In this document: piece by piece, positions 37,967-46,634 of the stretch
How positions within the stretch are numbered: position 1 is the first letter of the stretch
How the letters are laid out: each line of letters begins with the position of its first letter
Origin: a bacterium
Lineage (GTDB): Bacteria > 4484-113 > JAFGCY01
Length of the DNA stretch: 64,000 nt
NCBI GenBank assembly: GCA_020440605.1
Contig: JAGRNT010000002.1
Span: 1 to 64,000, forward strand
Direction of reading: 5' to 3'
Notes under the pieces: generated by a model
Told to the model about the DNA's origin: nothing
Database searches by the model: none
What the model saw: the letters and a program-made list of their open reading frames with translations, nothing else
Translations under genes and position numbers: made by a program

Positions 37967-39861
37967 CAGCCTGCCTCCCCTGCGGCGGCTGATCCATCGC
38001 CACTGCCCGCTTCCGTGCCACCGGACTCAGCGGCATTCACCGAGCCGTCTCCGGTGCTGCGCGTCGGGGCGTTGTCAGGTACCGGCAGGGCCGGCACGTC
38101 ATCAGGCGTATCCGCATCGGCCTTCGGCACCTCCAGCGGGTTGACACTGCTGGCCAGCATCGAGCCGGAGTTCGGATTGCGTGTCGGCACGTTCTCGGAG
38201 ACCTCGGGGTCTGTGATCTCCGCCGGACGTTCCTTTTCACGGGTATCAGCCAGGGCGCGGTTGATGTCGTTGGCAAATTTTGCTGGGATGCGCAGCGTGG
38301 CACTCATCCCGCCCTTGATCTCCAGGAAGTCGCTGTCCTTGTGGAACACCAGCGAATTGCAGAGCAGGGTCTGGCTGTCCTTGTCCACGAACTTGACATT
38401 GCCATCCGCGGTGATGCGTTTCTCCTCATCCTGGTAGACGATCGTCTCCGCATAGGTCTCACGTTCATCCTGCTTCATGTGTACGCCGCCGGAGGCGATG
38501 AAGTCATTGTTGTCGAGGTAGACCACGGCGCGGTCCATCAGCAGTTCCATGTAGGCCGTGACCGCGCGCTCCATGTCGTGGTTGTCAACGCTGATCAGAT
38601 CCTCCTCGACCATCCAGCGGCCGTCGCCCTGGACCATCGTGACCTCGCCGTCCAGCAGCACCTGCTTCTCGTCACCCCAGTAGGTGATGCGGTCGGCGAG
38701 TGCCAGGCGGTCCTCCTGCTCAACGCGGGTACGGCTGTGGGTCAGGATGTAGTCCCGGCCCCAGAAGTACTCGATCTCATTCGAGGCGATGCGTGTCTCA
38801 TAGCGTTTGACGACGCGCAGGGCCTTGTCGTCATTGGCCTTCGGTTCGCTGGGCGGGACCAGCATCTCGATCTCACCCACGCAGGAGAGCCACTTCTTGC
38901 CCATGTGGGCCTCGAGGTGGTGGCAGGTGATCGTGATCTCCTCCTTGGTGAAGGTCAGCGGTGTAGGCGGGAGCGGTACTCCTGCACCATCCTTCTGATA
39001 GTCCTCGATGCGCACATCGCGGCCATCCATGTCGCGCACGTTGAAGCGCCGGTCATAGAGGCGCGTGCTGGCGACAATCACCTGGTTGTCCATGTCGTAG
39101 ATCACTTCCTCGGCCTTGAATCCGAGGGTCTTGATGTCCTCCAGGTTCAGCTCGCCGACATTCGTGATGTCGCGTTCCTCGATGAACTCCGTATCTGACA
39201 ATTCGCTGACGCTGCCTTCCACCCTGCCCACGAACTCCATGTAGCGCAGGTCCTTGTCGGCCTGCATGTAATTGGCGCGGATGCTGTTGCCATCCGTCTT
39301 GTTCTCGACGTAGACGCTTTCGGGAAAGCGGAAGCTCGGGACCTTGGCGGCGTTGGGCTTGGAAACCAGCCGTGCATCCTTGACGCGCCGCCACTCCAGC
39401 AGCGGTGCCTCGATGTACATACCGTCGCGAGTCTCGATCTGCAGCTGCTCGAGCAGGAAGTCCTCCGTCTCGGTGTCGTAGGTCAGCAAACCGGCGTCGA
39501 TGCTGATGTTGAGCCGGCCGTCCTCGTACTGCTCGGCATGGGCTTCCTCGAATTCGGCGGTCTTCTGGTCCGTTGTCAGCTTGACGGACTTGCCGGTGAT
39601 CTTCATCGAGAGCTGGCCGCTGTCGTCGACCACACTCATGCTGACGATCTCACCGTCCTTGTCGACGATGATGTAGTAGTTGCTGTCCTCGCGGTCCTTG
39701 ACCTTTGCGACTTCCTCGGTGCTGCGTTCAAAGACGTACTGGATCAGGAAGTAGCTGCCGACAAGCGCCGCAATCGTGACGATCTGCCTAATCCAGTAGA
39801 AGATCGTGTCACGGATGCGCCGTCGTCGGTCCGCGATCCTTCGTTTTTCCGCCTTGTTCAT
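37966..39861 (-). CDS. LptC-like protein extended by OstA-type repeats
   Basis: A 631-residue protein with one N-terminal membrane helix (IVTIAALVGSYFLIQYVF), an LptC-like domain and repeated OstA-like segments (ITCHHLEAHMGKKWLSCVGE, ADRITYWGDEKQVLLDGEVT, SGGVHMKQDERETYAETIVY, ADGNVKFVDKDSQTLL), ending in a disordered tail of ~100 residues. E. coli LptC is ~190 residues, so this is about three times longer and may by itself span part of the periplasm. A GGGAAGGC ribosome site lies before the ATG, with a TAGAAT box 19 nt upstream. Confidence 0.78.
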   Translation of the reverse strand: MNKAEKRRIADRRRRIRDTIFYWIRQIVTIAALVGSYFLIQYVFERSTEEVAKVKDREDSNYYIIVDKDGEIVSMSVVDDSGQLSMKITGKSVKLTTDQKTAEFEEAHAEQYEDGRLNISIDAGLLTYDTETEDFLLEQLQIETRDGMYIEAPLLEWRRVKDARLVSKPNAAKVPSFRFPESVYVENKTDGNSIRANYMQADKDLRYMEFVGRVEGSVSELSDTEFIEERDITNVGELNLEDIKTLGFKAEEVIYDMDNQVIVASTRLYDRRFNVRDMDGRDVRIEDYQKDGAGVPLPPTPLTFTKEEITITCHHLEAHMGKKWLSCVGEIEMLVPPSEPKANDDKALRVVKRYETRIASNEIEYFWGRDYILTHSRTRVEQEDRLALADRITYWGDEKQVLLDGEVTMVQGDGRWMVEEDLISVDNHDMERAVTAYMELLMDRAVVYLDNNDFIASGGVHMKQDERETYAETIVYQDEEKRITADGNVKFVDKDSQTLLCNSLVFHKDSDFLEIKGGMSATLRIPAKFANDINRALADTREKERPAEITDPEVSENVPTRNPNSGSMLASSVNPLEVPKADADTPDDVPALPVPDNAPTRSTGDGSVNAAESGGTEAGSGDGSAAAGEAG

Positions 39862-39936
39862 GCCTTCCCGGGAAGTATTGATTCTAGCATCGCCGCTTCT
39901 TCTGACGGCTTTCCGACCTTATATGTTCTTTGTGAT

Positions 39937-41622
39937 TCAGCCCCGGCTGCGGGCTTCCTTCAGCAATTCATCGACCACCTTCTCCGTGCCCTTGCCCCCT
40001 TCCACGCCGACCATCCGGCCCAGCTCGCTGCGGCGTCCAGCCTCATCCAGCAATGTGATCTCCACGCTGGTGCGCTCCTTCGTGGCATGCTTGTGCACCA
40101 GCAGGTGCTCCGTGGCCCGGGCGGCTACAGCCGGCAAGTGGGATATGGCGAGGAGCTGCCGCCCCTGGGAGATCTCCTGCAGCACATCGGCTACGCTGCG
40201 GGCCGCGCTGCCTCCCAGCCCGGCCTCGATCTCATCCATGAGCAGGATGCGCTGGCCATGGCGGTCGGCCAGGGTGGCCTTCAGGCCCAGCAGCAGGCGG
40301 GAGGATTCACCGCCGGAGACGACCTGCGCCATCGGCCGGGCGGGCTCGCCCGGATTGAGCGTGATCAGGAACTCCACGCTGTCCATGCCCTCCGGTCCAG
40401 GCTCATTCAGGCTGCTGAGTTCGATGCGCAGCTCCGTGTGCAGGAAGTCCAGCCGGCGGAAATAGGCTGAGCTGTCCTTCTCGATCTGCTTCGCTGCAGT
40501 TCGGCGCAACTTGCCCAGCGCTTCGGCCCTGGCCAGCAGCTGCGTGCGGCTCAGCTCAAGCTTGCGCTCCACGATCTCCGGGGAACTCGAGACATCGGTG
40601 AGCAGGTTCAGCAGCTTCTGCTTCTCAACGAGCAGCGGCTCCAGCTCATCCGCCGTGCAGCCGTACTTGCGCTCCAGTTCATGCATGCGGTCCAGCCGGG
40701 CATGCAGGAATTCCAGGCGCTGCGGATCATAGCTGACCTCATCGGCCAGCTCATTGAGCTGGATCGCCAGCTCGCGCAGTCCCTCCAGCAGGCCGCTGCA
40801 GCGATCGAGGGCTTCCTCAACCACCTGACCGGTGCCGGACTCGCCCAGCAGTCTGGCGATCCCCGCAATCTCCAGCTCAGCCTTCGCCAGTTCATCATAG
40901 GCACCGGAGTAGTCATCATTACCACTCAGGTGCCGGGCCGCCGTCTGGGCCGCAGCGATGATCGCCTCGGCATTTTCCTGAAGGCGCAGTTCGGCCTCGA
41001 CCTCAGCCATCTGTCCGGGCAGCACCTCCGCCTCCTCCAGCTCGTTGACCTGATAGGTGAGGAAGTCGATCTCCTGCTCACGTCGCGTACTGGATTCACG
41101 CAGGGCGCGGAGCTGGCCGGCCAGTTCACGGTACTCCTCGTAGTTGGCAATGTATGCACCGCGGGCCGTTGCCAGCTTCTCCCCGCCGAAGGTGTCAAGG
41201 ATACCGAGGTGGGAATCAGGGTTGAACAGCAGCGTGCTCTCGAACTGGCCGACGATCTCGATCAGGCCCGCCAGGGCATCCCGCAGATCCTGGGCACTGA
41301 CCGGTCCGGAGTTGAGTGTGAGCCGGCTGCGGCCGTTCTCGCTGTAGCGGCGGCGGATCAGGTTGCTGCCTTCGCGGAACTGCTCCGGCATGCGCCTTGC
41401 CTCATCAGCACTCAGCGCCAGTTCCAGTTCCACTTCACAGCTCGTGGCCCCGCTGGCCAGCAGGCTGCGGTGCGTCCGGCCGCCGAGCACGAAGCCGATG
41501 GCGTCGAACAGCAGGGACTTGCCGGCACCGGACTCACCGCTGATCACGGTGAAGCCCGTGCTGAATTCCAGTTCGAGACTGCGGATGAGGGAGAAATCCC
41601 TAATGCTGATCTTGTTCAGCAT
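39937..41622 (-). CDS. recN: DNA repair ATPase RecN
   Basis: A 561-residue SMC-like protein acting in double-strand-break repair. Walker A GESGAGKSLL near residue 30, coiled coil in the middle (~150-380), signature VVSGGESSRLLLGL, Walker B ILLMDEIEAGLGG and the switch AISHLPAVAARA. Length is normal. It overlaps nadK by 23 nt. The Walker B has Glu-Ala where many RecN have Asp-Ser/Thr, a common variation. Confidence 0.96.
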   Translation of the reverse strand: MLNKISIRDFSLIRSLELEFSTGFTVISGESGAGKSLLFDAIGFVLGGRTHRSLLASGATSCEVELELALSADEARRMPEQFREGSNLIRRRYSENGRSRLTLNSGPVSAQDLRDALAGLIEIVGQFESTLLFNPDSHLGILDTFGGEKLATARGAYIANYEEYRELAGQLRALRESSTRREQEIDFLTYQVNELEEAEVLPGQMAEVEAELRLQENAEAIIAAAQTAARHLSGNDDYSGAYDELAKAELEIAGIARLLGESGTGQVVEEALDRCSGLLEGLRELAIQLNELADEVSYDPQRLEFLHARLDRMHELERKYGCTADELEPLLVEKQKLLNLLTDVSSSPEIVERKLELSRTQLLARAEALGKLRRTAAKQIEKDSSAYFRRLDFLHTELRIELSSLNEPGPEGMDSVEFLITLNPGEPARPMAQVVSGGESSRLLLGLKATLADRHGQRILLMDEIEAGLGGSAARSVADVLQEISQGRQLLAISHLPAVAARATEHLLVHKHATKERTSVEITLLDEAGRRSELGRMVGVEGGKGTEKVVDELLKEARSRG

Positions 41623-42460
41623 CCTCGCCCCCGTAGAGGTAGCCGTGCTGGAACTTCTCGCGCAGCACTTCGTAGAAATCCTCGTCGTGAGGCTTGAAGA
41701 CCTTCAGGCGGCTGCCATAGCTGACCACGCTGATGGAGTCACCGCTGAGCAGCTTGACGCGCTGGCCGCCGTCGAAGCTGACCATCAGCGGATAGCTGCC
41801 CCGCGCACCGCGGATCGTGACCCGGTTGTCCGGGGGCAGCACGAGCGGTTTCGTGAACAGGGAGTGCGCGCAGATCGGTGAAAGCACGATCGCGTCGAGC
41901 TGCGGATGCAGCAGAGGTCCGCCGGCGGCGAGCGTATAGGCCGTGGAACCGGTTGAACTGCTGATGATCACTCCGTCGCCGCGGTAGCGGGCGATCAGCT
42001 TGTTGTTGTCAGTGGCCACGAATTCACGGATACGGTGCGATCCGGTACGGTAGACCACCACGTCGTTCACGGCCAGATGTGAGATGTCACCGGAGCTCTC
42101 CGATCTGACCGTGCCCTTGAGAATCGAGCGGGTCTCCTGTGGCATTTGTCCCCTGGCAATGCGTGCCATGACCTGCGGGAACTCGTCAATGGCAACATTG
42201 CAGAGGAAGCCGAGGCGGCCCGTCATCACGCCGAGCACCGGAATGTCATAGCGCACCGCGACCTTGGCACCAGCCAGGAAGGTACCGTCACCACCGATCA
42301 CCACGAGGAAGTCCGTACCGTCCTCAAGCTCAACGTCACCATCGTGACGCTTGGGAAGCAGGTAGTGCGCGATGTCATGCTCGATAAGCGAGGGATAGAC
42401 CTTCTCCTCGAGGTAACGGCGCGTGACCTTGGAAGGATGCAGTTGCAGTGCGGCCTTCAT
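41600..42460 (-). CDS. nadK: NAD kinase
   Basis: A 286-residue enzyme phosphorylating NAD to NADP. GGDGTFLAGAKVA (GGDGT), the NDVVVYR catalytic loop and STGSTAYTLAAGGPLLHP are present. The gene overlaps tlyA by 4 nt and recN by 23 nt, an arrangement (tlyA-nadK-recN) common in bacteria. Confidence 0.96.
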   Translation of the reverse strand: MKAALQLHPSKVTRRYLEEKVYPSLIEHDIAHYLLPKRHDGDVELEDGTDFLVVIGGDGTFLAGAKVAVRYDIPVLGVMTGRLGFLCNVAIDEFPQVMARIARGQMPQETRSILKGTVRSESSGDISHLAVNDVVVYRTGSHRIREFVATDNNKLIARYRGDGVIISSSTGSTAYTLAAGGPLLHPQLDAIVLSPICAHSLFTKPLVLPPDNRVTIRGARGSYPLMVSFDGGQRVKLLSGDSISVVSYGSRLKVFKPHDEDFYEVLREKFQHGYLYGGEDAEQDQH

Positions 42461-43272
42461 GCCAGTTCAGTTCCCGTTGCCTGTGAGGCCATGTTCAGAT
42501 ACTCCTCGTGGGTGCAGTCCGCACCGTGGTTTTCCAGCAGCACGAAGTACTCCTGGTTGCCCTTCTGGCCCTTCAGCGCAGATGGTAGCACCGCGCGCGG
42601 CCTCAGCCCCACATTATGCCAAGTGTCCCACAGCAGCTCAAGCGCATGACGGCGCAGTTCCCGGCTGGCAACGATTCCATCAGCCAGCTCGGTTCCCTTG
42701 CCACGGGCCGCCAGTTCGAACTGCGGCTTGACCAGCAGCAGCAGCCGGGCCTGAGCAGCCAACAATGGCATCACAGCGGGGATAACGGCTCCCCAGCCGA
42801 TGAAGCTCAGGTCCCCGGTGACGAAGTCCAGCGCATCCGGAATCAGCTCAGCGTTCAGCTCACGGGCATTGGTGCGCTCCAGCAGCACGACCCGCGGGTC
42901 ATTGCGGACACTGTCAGCCACAACACCATAGGCCACATCCACCGCATACAGGCGGGCCACCTCTCTGTCCAGCAGGTACTGGCTGAAACCCCCGGTGCTG
43001 ACACCGAGATCCAGGGCATTGCAGCCAGCGAGCCCAAGGTCCAGCCTGTCGGCTACAGGTGCAAGCTTGTCATAGCCACGGCTGACGGGCCGCTCGACAC
43101 GGCCACGGATGCGGATACTGCAGTCGGCAGCCGGTGTATAGGCCGGCGAAGTACGGGGCTGTTCGTCCACGAGCACATCACCGCGCATGATCAGTCCGCG
43201 GGCCGTGCGTTCATCGGGAGCCAGGCCATGCTCAAGCAGATAGTCGAGCAGGTTCAGTCGGACACCGGCCAC
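42457..43272 (-). CDS. tlyA: TlyA-family rRNA 2'-O-methyltransferase
   Basis: A 271-residue protein with an N-terminal S4 RNA-binding domain (LLDYLLEHGLAPDERTARGL) and an FtsJ-like methyltransferase domain (LDLGVSTGGFSQYLL, DPRVVLLERTNAREL, DLSFIGW, LLVKPQFE). In mycobacteria TlyA methylates 16S and 23S rRNA ribose; here the same by family. Start GTG 43272 overlaps the DUF212 stop. Confidence 0.95.
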   Translation of the reverse strand: MAGVRLNLLDYLLEHGLAPDERTARGLIMRGDVLVDEQPRTSPAYTPAADCSIRIRGRVERPVSRGYDKLAPVADRLDLGLAGCNALDLGVSTGGFSQYLLDREVARLYAVDVAYGVVADSVRNDPRVVLLERTNARELNAELIPDALDFVTGDLSFIGWGAVIPAVMPLLAAQARLLLLVKPQFELAARGKGTELADGIVASRELRRHALELLWDTWHNVGLRPRAVLPSALKGQKGNQEYFVLLENHGADCTHEEYLNMASQATGTELA

Positions 43273-43742
43273 TACGGATAGATGCCGAGGAAGTACAGCG
43301 TCAGCACCGCGATGAATACACCAAGCACTCCGCCCACGAAGACCTCGACCGGATTATGCCCCAGAAGCTCCCGCAGGACCTTGTAGTCGAACTTTTCCTT
43401 GATGATCTTGCCCTGCAGCAGGTCCGGCACGATGCGGTTGAGCCACTGGGCGTGGTAGCCGGCACTGCGCCTCAGGTTTGTGGCGTCATAGACCACGATC
43501 ACGCTGAAGCATAGTGAGACTGCGAACATGGTGGAATGGAATCCCTCAATCAGGCCAACGGCGGTGGTCACGCTGGAAACGAAGGATGTATGGCTGGACG
43601 GCATCCCGCCCGTGTCAACCAGGCGCCGGAAGTCCAGCCGCCCCGAAGTGATCAAGGAAACGATCAGCTTGATGAACTGGGCAATGAACAGGCCGAAGAA
43701 TCCGACCGTGATCAATGGGTTGTAGCTCAAGATGTGCCCCAT
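43272..43742 (-). CDS. DUF212 (divergent PAP2) membrane protein
   Basis: A 156-residue protein of the DUF212/acid phosphatase-vanadium haloperoxidase-related family. TGGMPSSHTSFVSSVTTAVG carries the PAP2-like SxH signature, and YDATNLRRSAGYHAQWLN and LLGHNPVEVFVGG complete the core. Four membrane helices. Function unknown (lipid phosphatase suspected). Start ATG 43742 lies only 13 nt after TATAAT (43759-43754), a very short leader, back to back with the riboswitch promoter. Confidence 0.88.
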   Translation of the reverse strand: MGHILSYNPLITVGFFGLFIAQFIKLIVSLITSGRLDFRRLVDTGGMPSSHTSFVSSVTTAVGLIEGFHSTMFAVSLCFSVIVVYDATNLRRSAGYHAQWLNRIVPDLLQGKIIKEKFDYKVLRELLGHNPVEVFVGGVLGVFIAVLTLYFLGIYP

Positions 43743-43777
43743 AGAGCGCAAGCAGATTATATCCGACGCGGCTGTGC

Positions 43778-43783
43778 TACACT
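43778..43783 (+). promoter_or_regulatory. -10 box upstream of the cobalamin riboswitch
   Basis: TACACT with TG-C before it (extended -10). It would start transcription near 43790, just before the riboswitch. Confidence 0.45.
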
Positions 43784-43789
43784 TGCGCA

Positions 43790-43920
43790 GCCCCCTGAGG
43801 GAAGGCGGTGTGAATCCGCCACGGTACCAGCCACTGTATGGTGGAGGAAGGGCCAACTGCCACTCGCGCGAGCGGGGAAGGCGGCCCGGACTTTGAAGCC
43901 GAGTCAGGATACCTCGGGCA
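43790..43920 (+). promoter_or_regulatory. Cobalamin riboswitch
   Basis: The leader contains the conserved B12-box elements: GGGAAGGCGGTGTGAATCCG, ACGGTACCAGCCACTGTA, and the late element GCCGAGTCAGGATACCTCGG. These match the order of the cobalamin riboswitch. It controls the btu operon next to it, most likely by blocking expression when adenosylcobalamin binds. A terminator or SD-masking mechanism cannot be settled by eye. Confidence 0.93.
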
Positions 43921-43950
43921 AGAATCCCAGCATGCCTTCTGGAGTTAAGC

Positions 43951-44004
43951 ATGAAACGCAGCAATGCGCCTGACTCCGGCCCCGTCCGGAGTCCCGATGC
44001 CTGA
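43951..44004 (+). CDS. 17-codon leader peptide overlapping btuD start
   Basis: ATG 43951, six bases after GGAG, opens a frame encoding MKRSNAPDSGPVRSPDA that ends at 44004, 8 nt inside btuD. It lies between the riboswitch and btuD in a position to couple translation. No peptide function is claimed. Confidence 0.4.
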   Translation: MKRSNAPDSGPVRSPDA

Positions 44005-44722
44005 GCACCTCATCCTGCATGACTGCAGCGCGCGCCTCGAGCGGCGTACTATCCTCAGCGATGTAAGCCTCGAACTGGCCAGCCCCGGCCTGCACTGCCT
44101 GATCGGCTCCAACGGAGCGGGCAAGACCACCCTGCTGCGCCTGATATGCGGCCTGCTGGAGCAGGTAAGCGGCGAAGTCAGCTTCAGGGAGACAGACCTG
44201 CTTCGGATTCGGGCAGCTCAGCGCGCCAGCCTGCTGAGCTACGTGCCGCAGATCGCCGATGCGGGGGTGGCACTCTCCGTGTATGAAGCCCTGGAAGTGG
44301 CGCGCATGGCCAATCCGGCATCGCAAGTTGATCCCGAATCAATCCTGAGGCGGCTCAATCTGCGGGAGCTGGCGGCGCGGCCGCTGTCCCGGCTGTCCGG
44401 CGGCGAGCTGAAACGGGCCATGCTGGCCCAGGCTCTTGTACAGGACACCCCGCTCATGCTGCTCGATGAACCGACTGCGCACCTGGACCCTCCGGCCCGT
44501 GTGGAGGTGCTGCAACTGCTGCAGGAAATTGCCAGGCAGGACCGCAAGCTCGTGCTGTGCAGCCTGCACTACCCGGACCTGGCGGCGCAGTACGCCGACA
44601 GCGTGATCCTGCTGCGCGAGGGCCGGATCATGGCGAGCGGGGATCCATTGGAAATGACCGGAGCGGAAATGCTGGCGGAGCTGTATGCCGGCAGCACCGA
44701 CCGTCTGGAGGCGGCATCATGA
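43997..44722 (+). CDS. btuD: Vitamin B12 ABC transporter ATPase
   Basis: A 241-residue ABC ATPase. Walker A GSNGAGKTTLL, Q-loop VPQIADAG, signature LSGGELKRAMLAQAL, Walker B LMLLDEPTAHLD and H-loop LHY. The family and operon place it in B12 (FecCD-type) uptake. ATG 43997 with CGGAG five bases before is chosen; an in-frame ATG at 43964 has no ribosome site. It ends overlapping btuF as ATGA. Confidence 0.93.
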   Translation: MPEHLILHDCSARLERRTILSDVSLELASPGLHCLIGSNGAGKTTLLRLICGLLEQVSGEVSFRETDLLRIRAAQRASLLSYVPQIADAGVALSVYEALEVARMANPASQVDPESILRRLNLRELAARPLSRLSGGELKRAMLAQALVQDTPLMLLDEPTAHLDPPARVEVLQLLQEIARQDRKLVLCSLHYPDLAAQYADSVILLREGRIMASGDPLEMTGAEMLAELYAGSTDRLEAAS

Positions 44723-45666
44723 GAATCACATTCATCACTGCAGTTTGGCTGTTGCTCCTGACCCTGTCCGCTGCAGCTGCGGACGGTTTCGTCGACGGTA
44801 CGGGCCGCGAGATCGCCTACGGCCAGGATTGCCAACGCATCGTCAGCCTGATGCCGAATGTCACCGAGATGGTGGCCTTCCTCGGCTACGGCGACAGGCT
44901 TGTCGGCAAGAGCAGCTTCTGCAACTACCCGGACAGCATCCTCGCCGTTGACGACATCGGCGGGCAGATCGATGCCAGCCTGGAGAAGATCGTCTCCCTG
45001 CAGCCGGACATCGTGCTGGCCTACCAGGGCAACAGCCTGGAACTGGTGGACCAGCTCCGGCAACTCGGAATCCAGGTCTGTGCGTTCAAGGAGGCGACGA
45101 CTGTCCGCGAAATCGGTGATCAGCTGAAGGTACTTGACAGGATCCTTCCGGCCGAAAACAGGCTGGATCGTGATCGCGGCACTGAATACGGTGGCTGGAT
45201 GCTTATGGAAATGATGGGCAGGGAAGATGAAGTTCCGCTGGACTTCGGTTCAGTATTTTTCGGTTACCCGGGAGAGCTGGTCTACACCGCCGGGACGGGA
45301 TCCTTCATCAATGATGTGATGAAGAGGTGTGGCCTGACGAATGCAGTTGACATCCCTGACCGCTGGCCCGCTGTCAGCGCGGAGTTCATCATCGCCTCAG
45401 ACCCGGACTGGATCCTGACAACCACGAGCTGCACCGAAGCGGAGGACCCCGCGGAAGTCAGGGCCGAGATGCTGGCGGAGCTGCGCAGCGACCCGGTCTT
45501 CCGTGAACTGCGCGCCGTGAAGCAGGGGCAGCTGATCGTTGTCAACTCAGATCATCTGCTGCGTCCCGGTCCACGCATCCTGCTGGCAATTGAGGAGATC
45601 AGGGAACAGCTCAACATGCCGGCAGTAGGCGCTGTCAGCAATCACGGGGCAGCTTCCGCACGCTGA
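44719..45666 (+). CDS. btuF: Vitamin B12 periplasmic binding protein
   Basis: A 315-residue type III solute-binding protein with a signal peptide (ITFITAVWLLLLTLSAAAA). Typical sequence of the BtuF/FepB fold: QRIVSLMPNVTEMVAFLGYG, LVGKSSFCNYP, SLQPDIVLAYQGNS and the linking helix VREIGDQLKVLDRIL. It delivers cobalamin to the BtuCD channel. Coupled to btuD and btuC by overlaps. Confidence 0.9.
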   Translation: MRITFITAVWLLLLTLSAAAADGFVDGTGREIAYGQDCQRIVSLMPNVTEMVAFLGYGDRLVGKSSFCNYPDSILAVDDIGGQIDASLEKIVSLQPDIVLAYQGNSLELVDQLRQLGIQVCAFKEATTVREIGDQLKVLDRILPAENRLDRDRGTEYGGWMLMEMMGREDEVPLDFGSVFFGYPGELVYTAGTGSFINDVMKRCGLTNAVDIPDRWPAVSAEFIIASDPDWILTTTSCTEAEDPAEVRAEMLAELRSDPVFRELRAVKQGQLIVVNSDHLLRPGPRILLAIEEIREQLNMPAVGAVSNHGAASAR

Positions 45667-46634
45667 TGAAACGCCTGCTGCTTCCAGCCCTGCTGCTGCT
45701 GGTTCTGCTGGCAGCGGCTGTCTCCCTGTCCGTCGGACCCGGCGGGCTCGGTCCCGCGCAGCTGCTGGATGGCCTGAGCGGGCTGGAATCGACGATCCTC
45801 TGGAAGCTGCGCCTGCCGCGGGTGCTGATGGCGATCCTCGCCGGCAGCGCACTGTCGGCCAGCGGCGTGCTGATGCAGCTGTTCTTCCGCAATCCCCTGG
45901 CGGAGCCCTATATCACCGGAGTCAGCGCCGGGGCCGCACTCGGAGCCGTGGTGGCAACGAGCATCGGACTGACGAGCTCGCTGCTGATCGGCTTCCCGGC
46001 CCTGCTCGGGGCCATGCTGATCACACTGGCCCTGCATGCGACTTTCACCTCGGGGCGGCGGGACAGCGCCAGCATCCTGCTGATGGGGATCGCGCTCGGC
46101 ACACTCTGCGGCGCGCTGGTCTGGCTGCTGCTTGTCAGCGGCAGCAGCGGAGGTACGGAACAGGTGATCGGCTGGCTGCTGGGCCGGGTCAGTACTGTCG
46201 GGATGTCCGAAGTACTGGTGATGCTGCCTGTGGTGCTGCTCGGCTGCGGACTTGCATTGCACTGGCGGCGTGAGCTGGACGCGATGCTGCTCGGTGACGA
46301 CAAGGCCCACAGCCTCGGTGTGGACATCCGCTCGCTGCGCCTGCGCCTGCTGGCGGTCAGTTCCCTGCTGGCCGGGATCAGCGTGGCCTTCTGCGGTGTG
46401 ATCGCCTTCGTGGGCCTGATGGTTCCGCACGTGGCCCGCATGTACGGCTCCGCCCGGCATGCCGTACTGCTGCCCCTGGCGATGTGCGGCGGCGCACTGC
46501 TGCTGCTCAGCGTGGACATCGTCAGCCGCACAGCCGCCCCACCCCGCGAGATTCCGCTGACGATCATCACGAGCCTGATCGGAGCTCCCTTCTTCCTCTG
46601 GGTGCTGCTGCGCCAGCGTGAGGTGCGGTTGTGA
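45666..46634 (+). CDS. btuC: Vitamin B12 ABC transporter permease
   Basis: A 322-residue FecCD-family permease with about ten helices: LRLPRVLMAILAGSALSASG, QLFFRNPLAEPYITGVSAGA, and the late loop FVGLMVPHVARMYG. Standard length. Overlaps btuF and btuB. Confidence 0.93.
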   Translation: MKRLLLPALLLLVLLAAAVSLSVGPGGLGPAQLLDGLSGLESTILWKLRLPRVLMAILAGSALSASGVLMQLFFRNPLAEPYITGVSAGAALGAVVATSIGLTSSLLIGFPALLGAMLITLALHATFTSGRRDSASILLMGIALGTLCGALVWLLLVSGSSGGTEQVIGWLLGRVSTVGMSEVLVMLPVVLLGCGLALHWRRELDAMLLGDDKAHSLGVDIRSLRLRLLAVSSLLAGISVAFCGVIAFVGLMVPHVARMYGSARHAVLLPLAMCGGALLLLSVDIVSRTAAPPREIPLTIITSLIGAPFFLWVLLRQREVRL

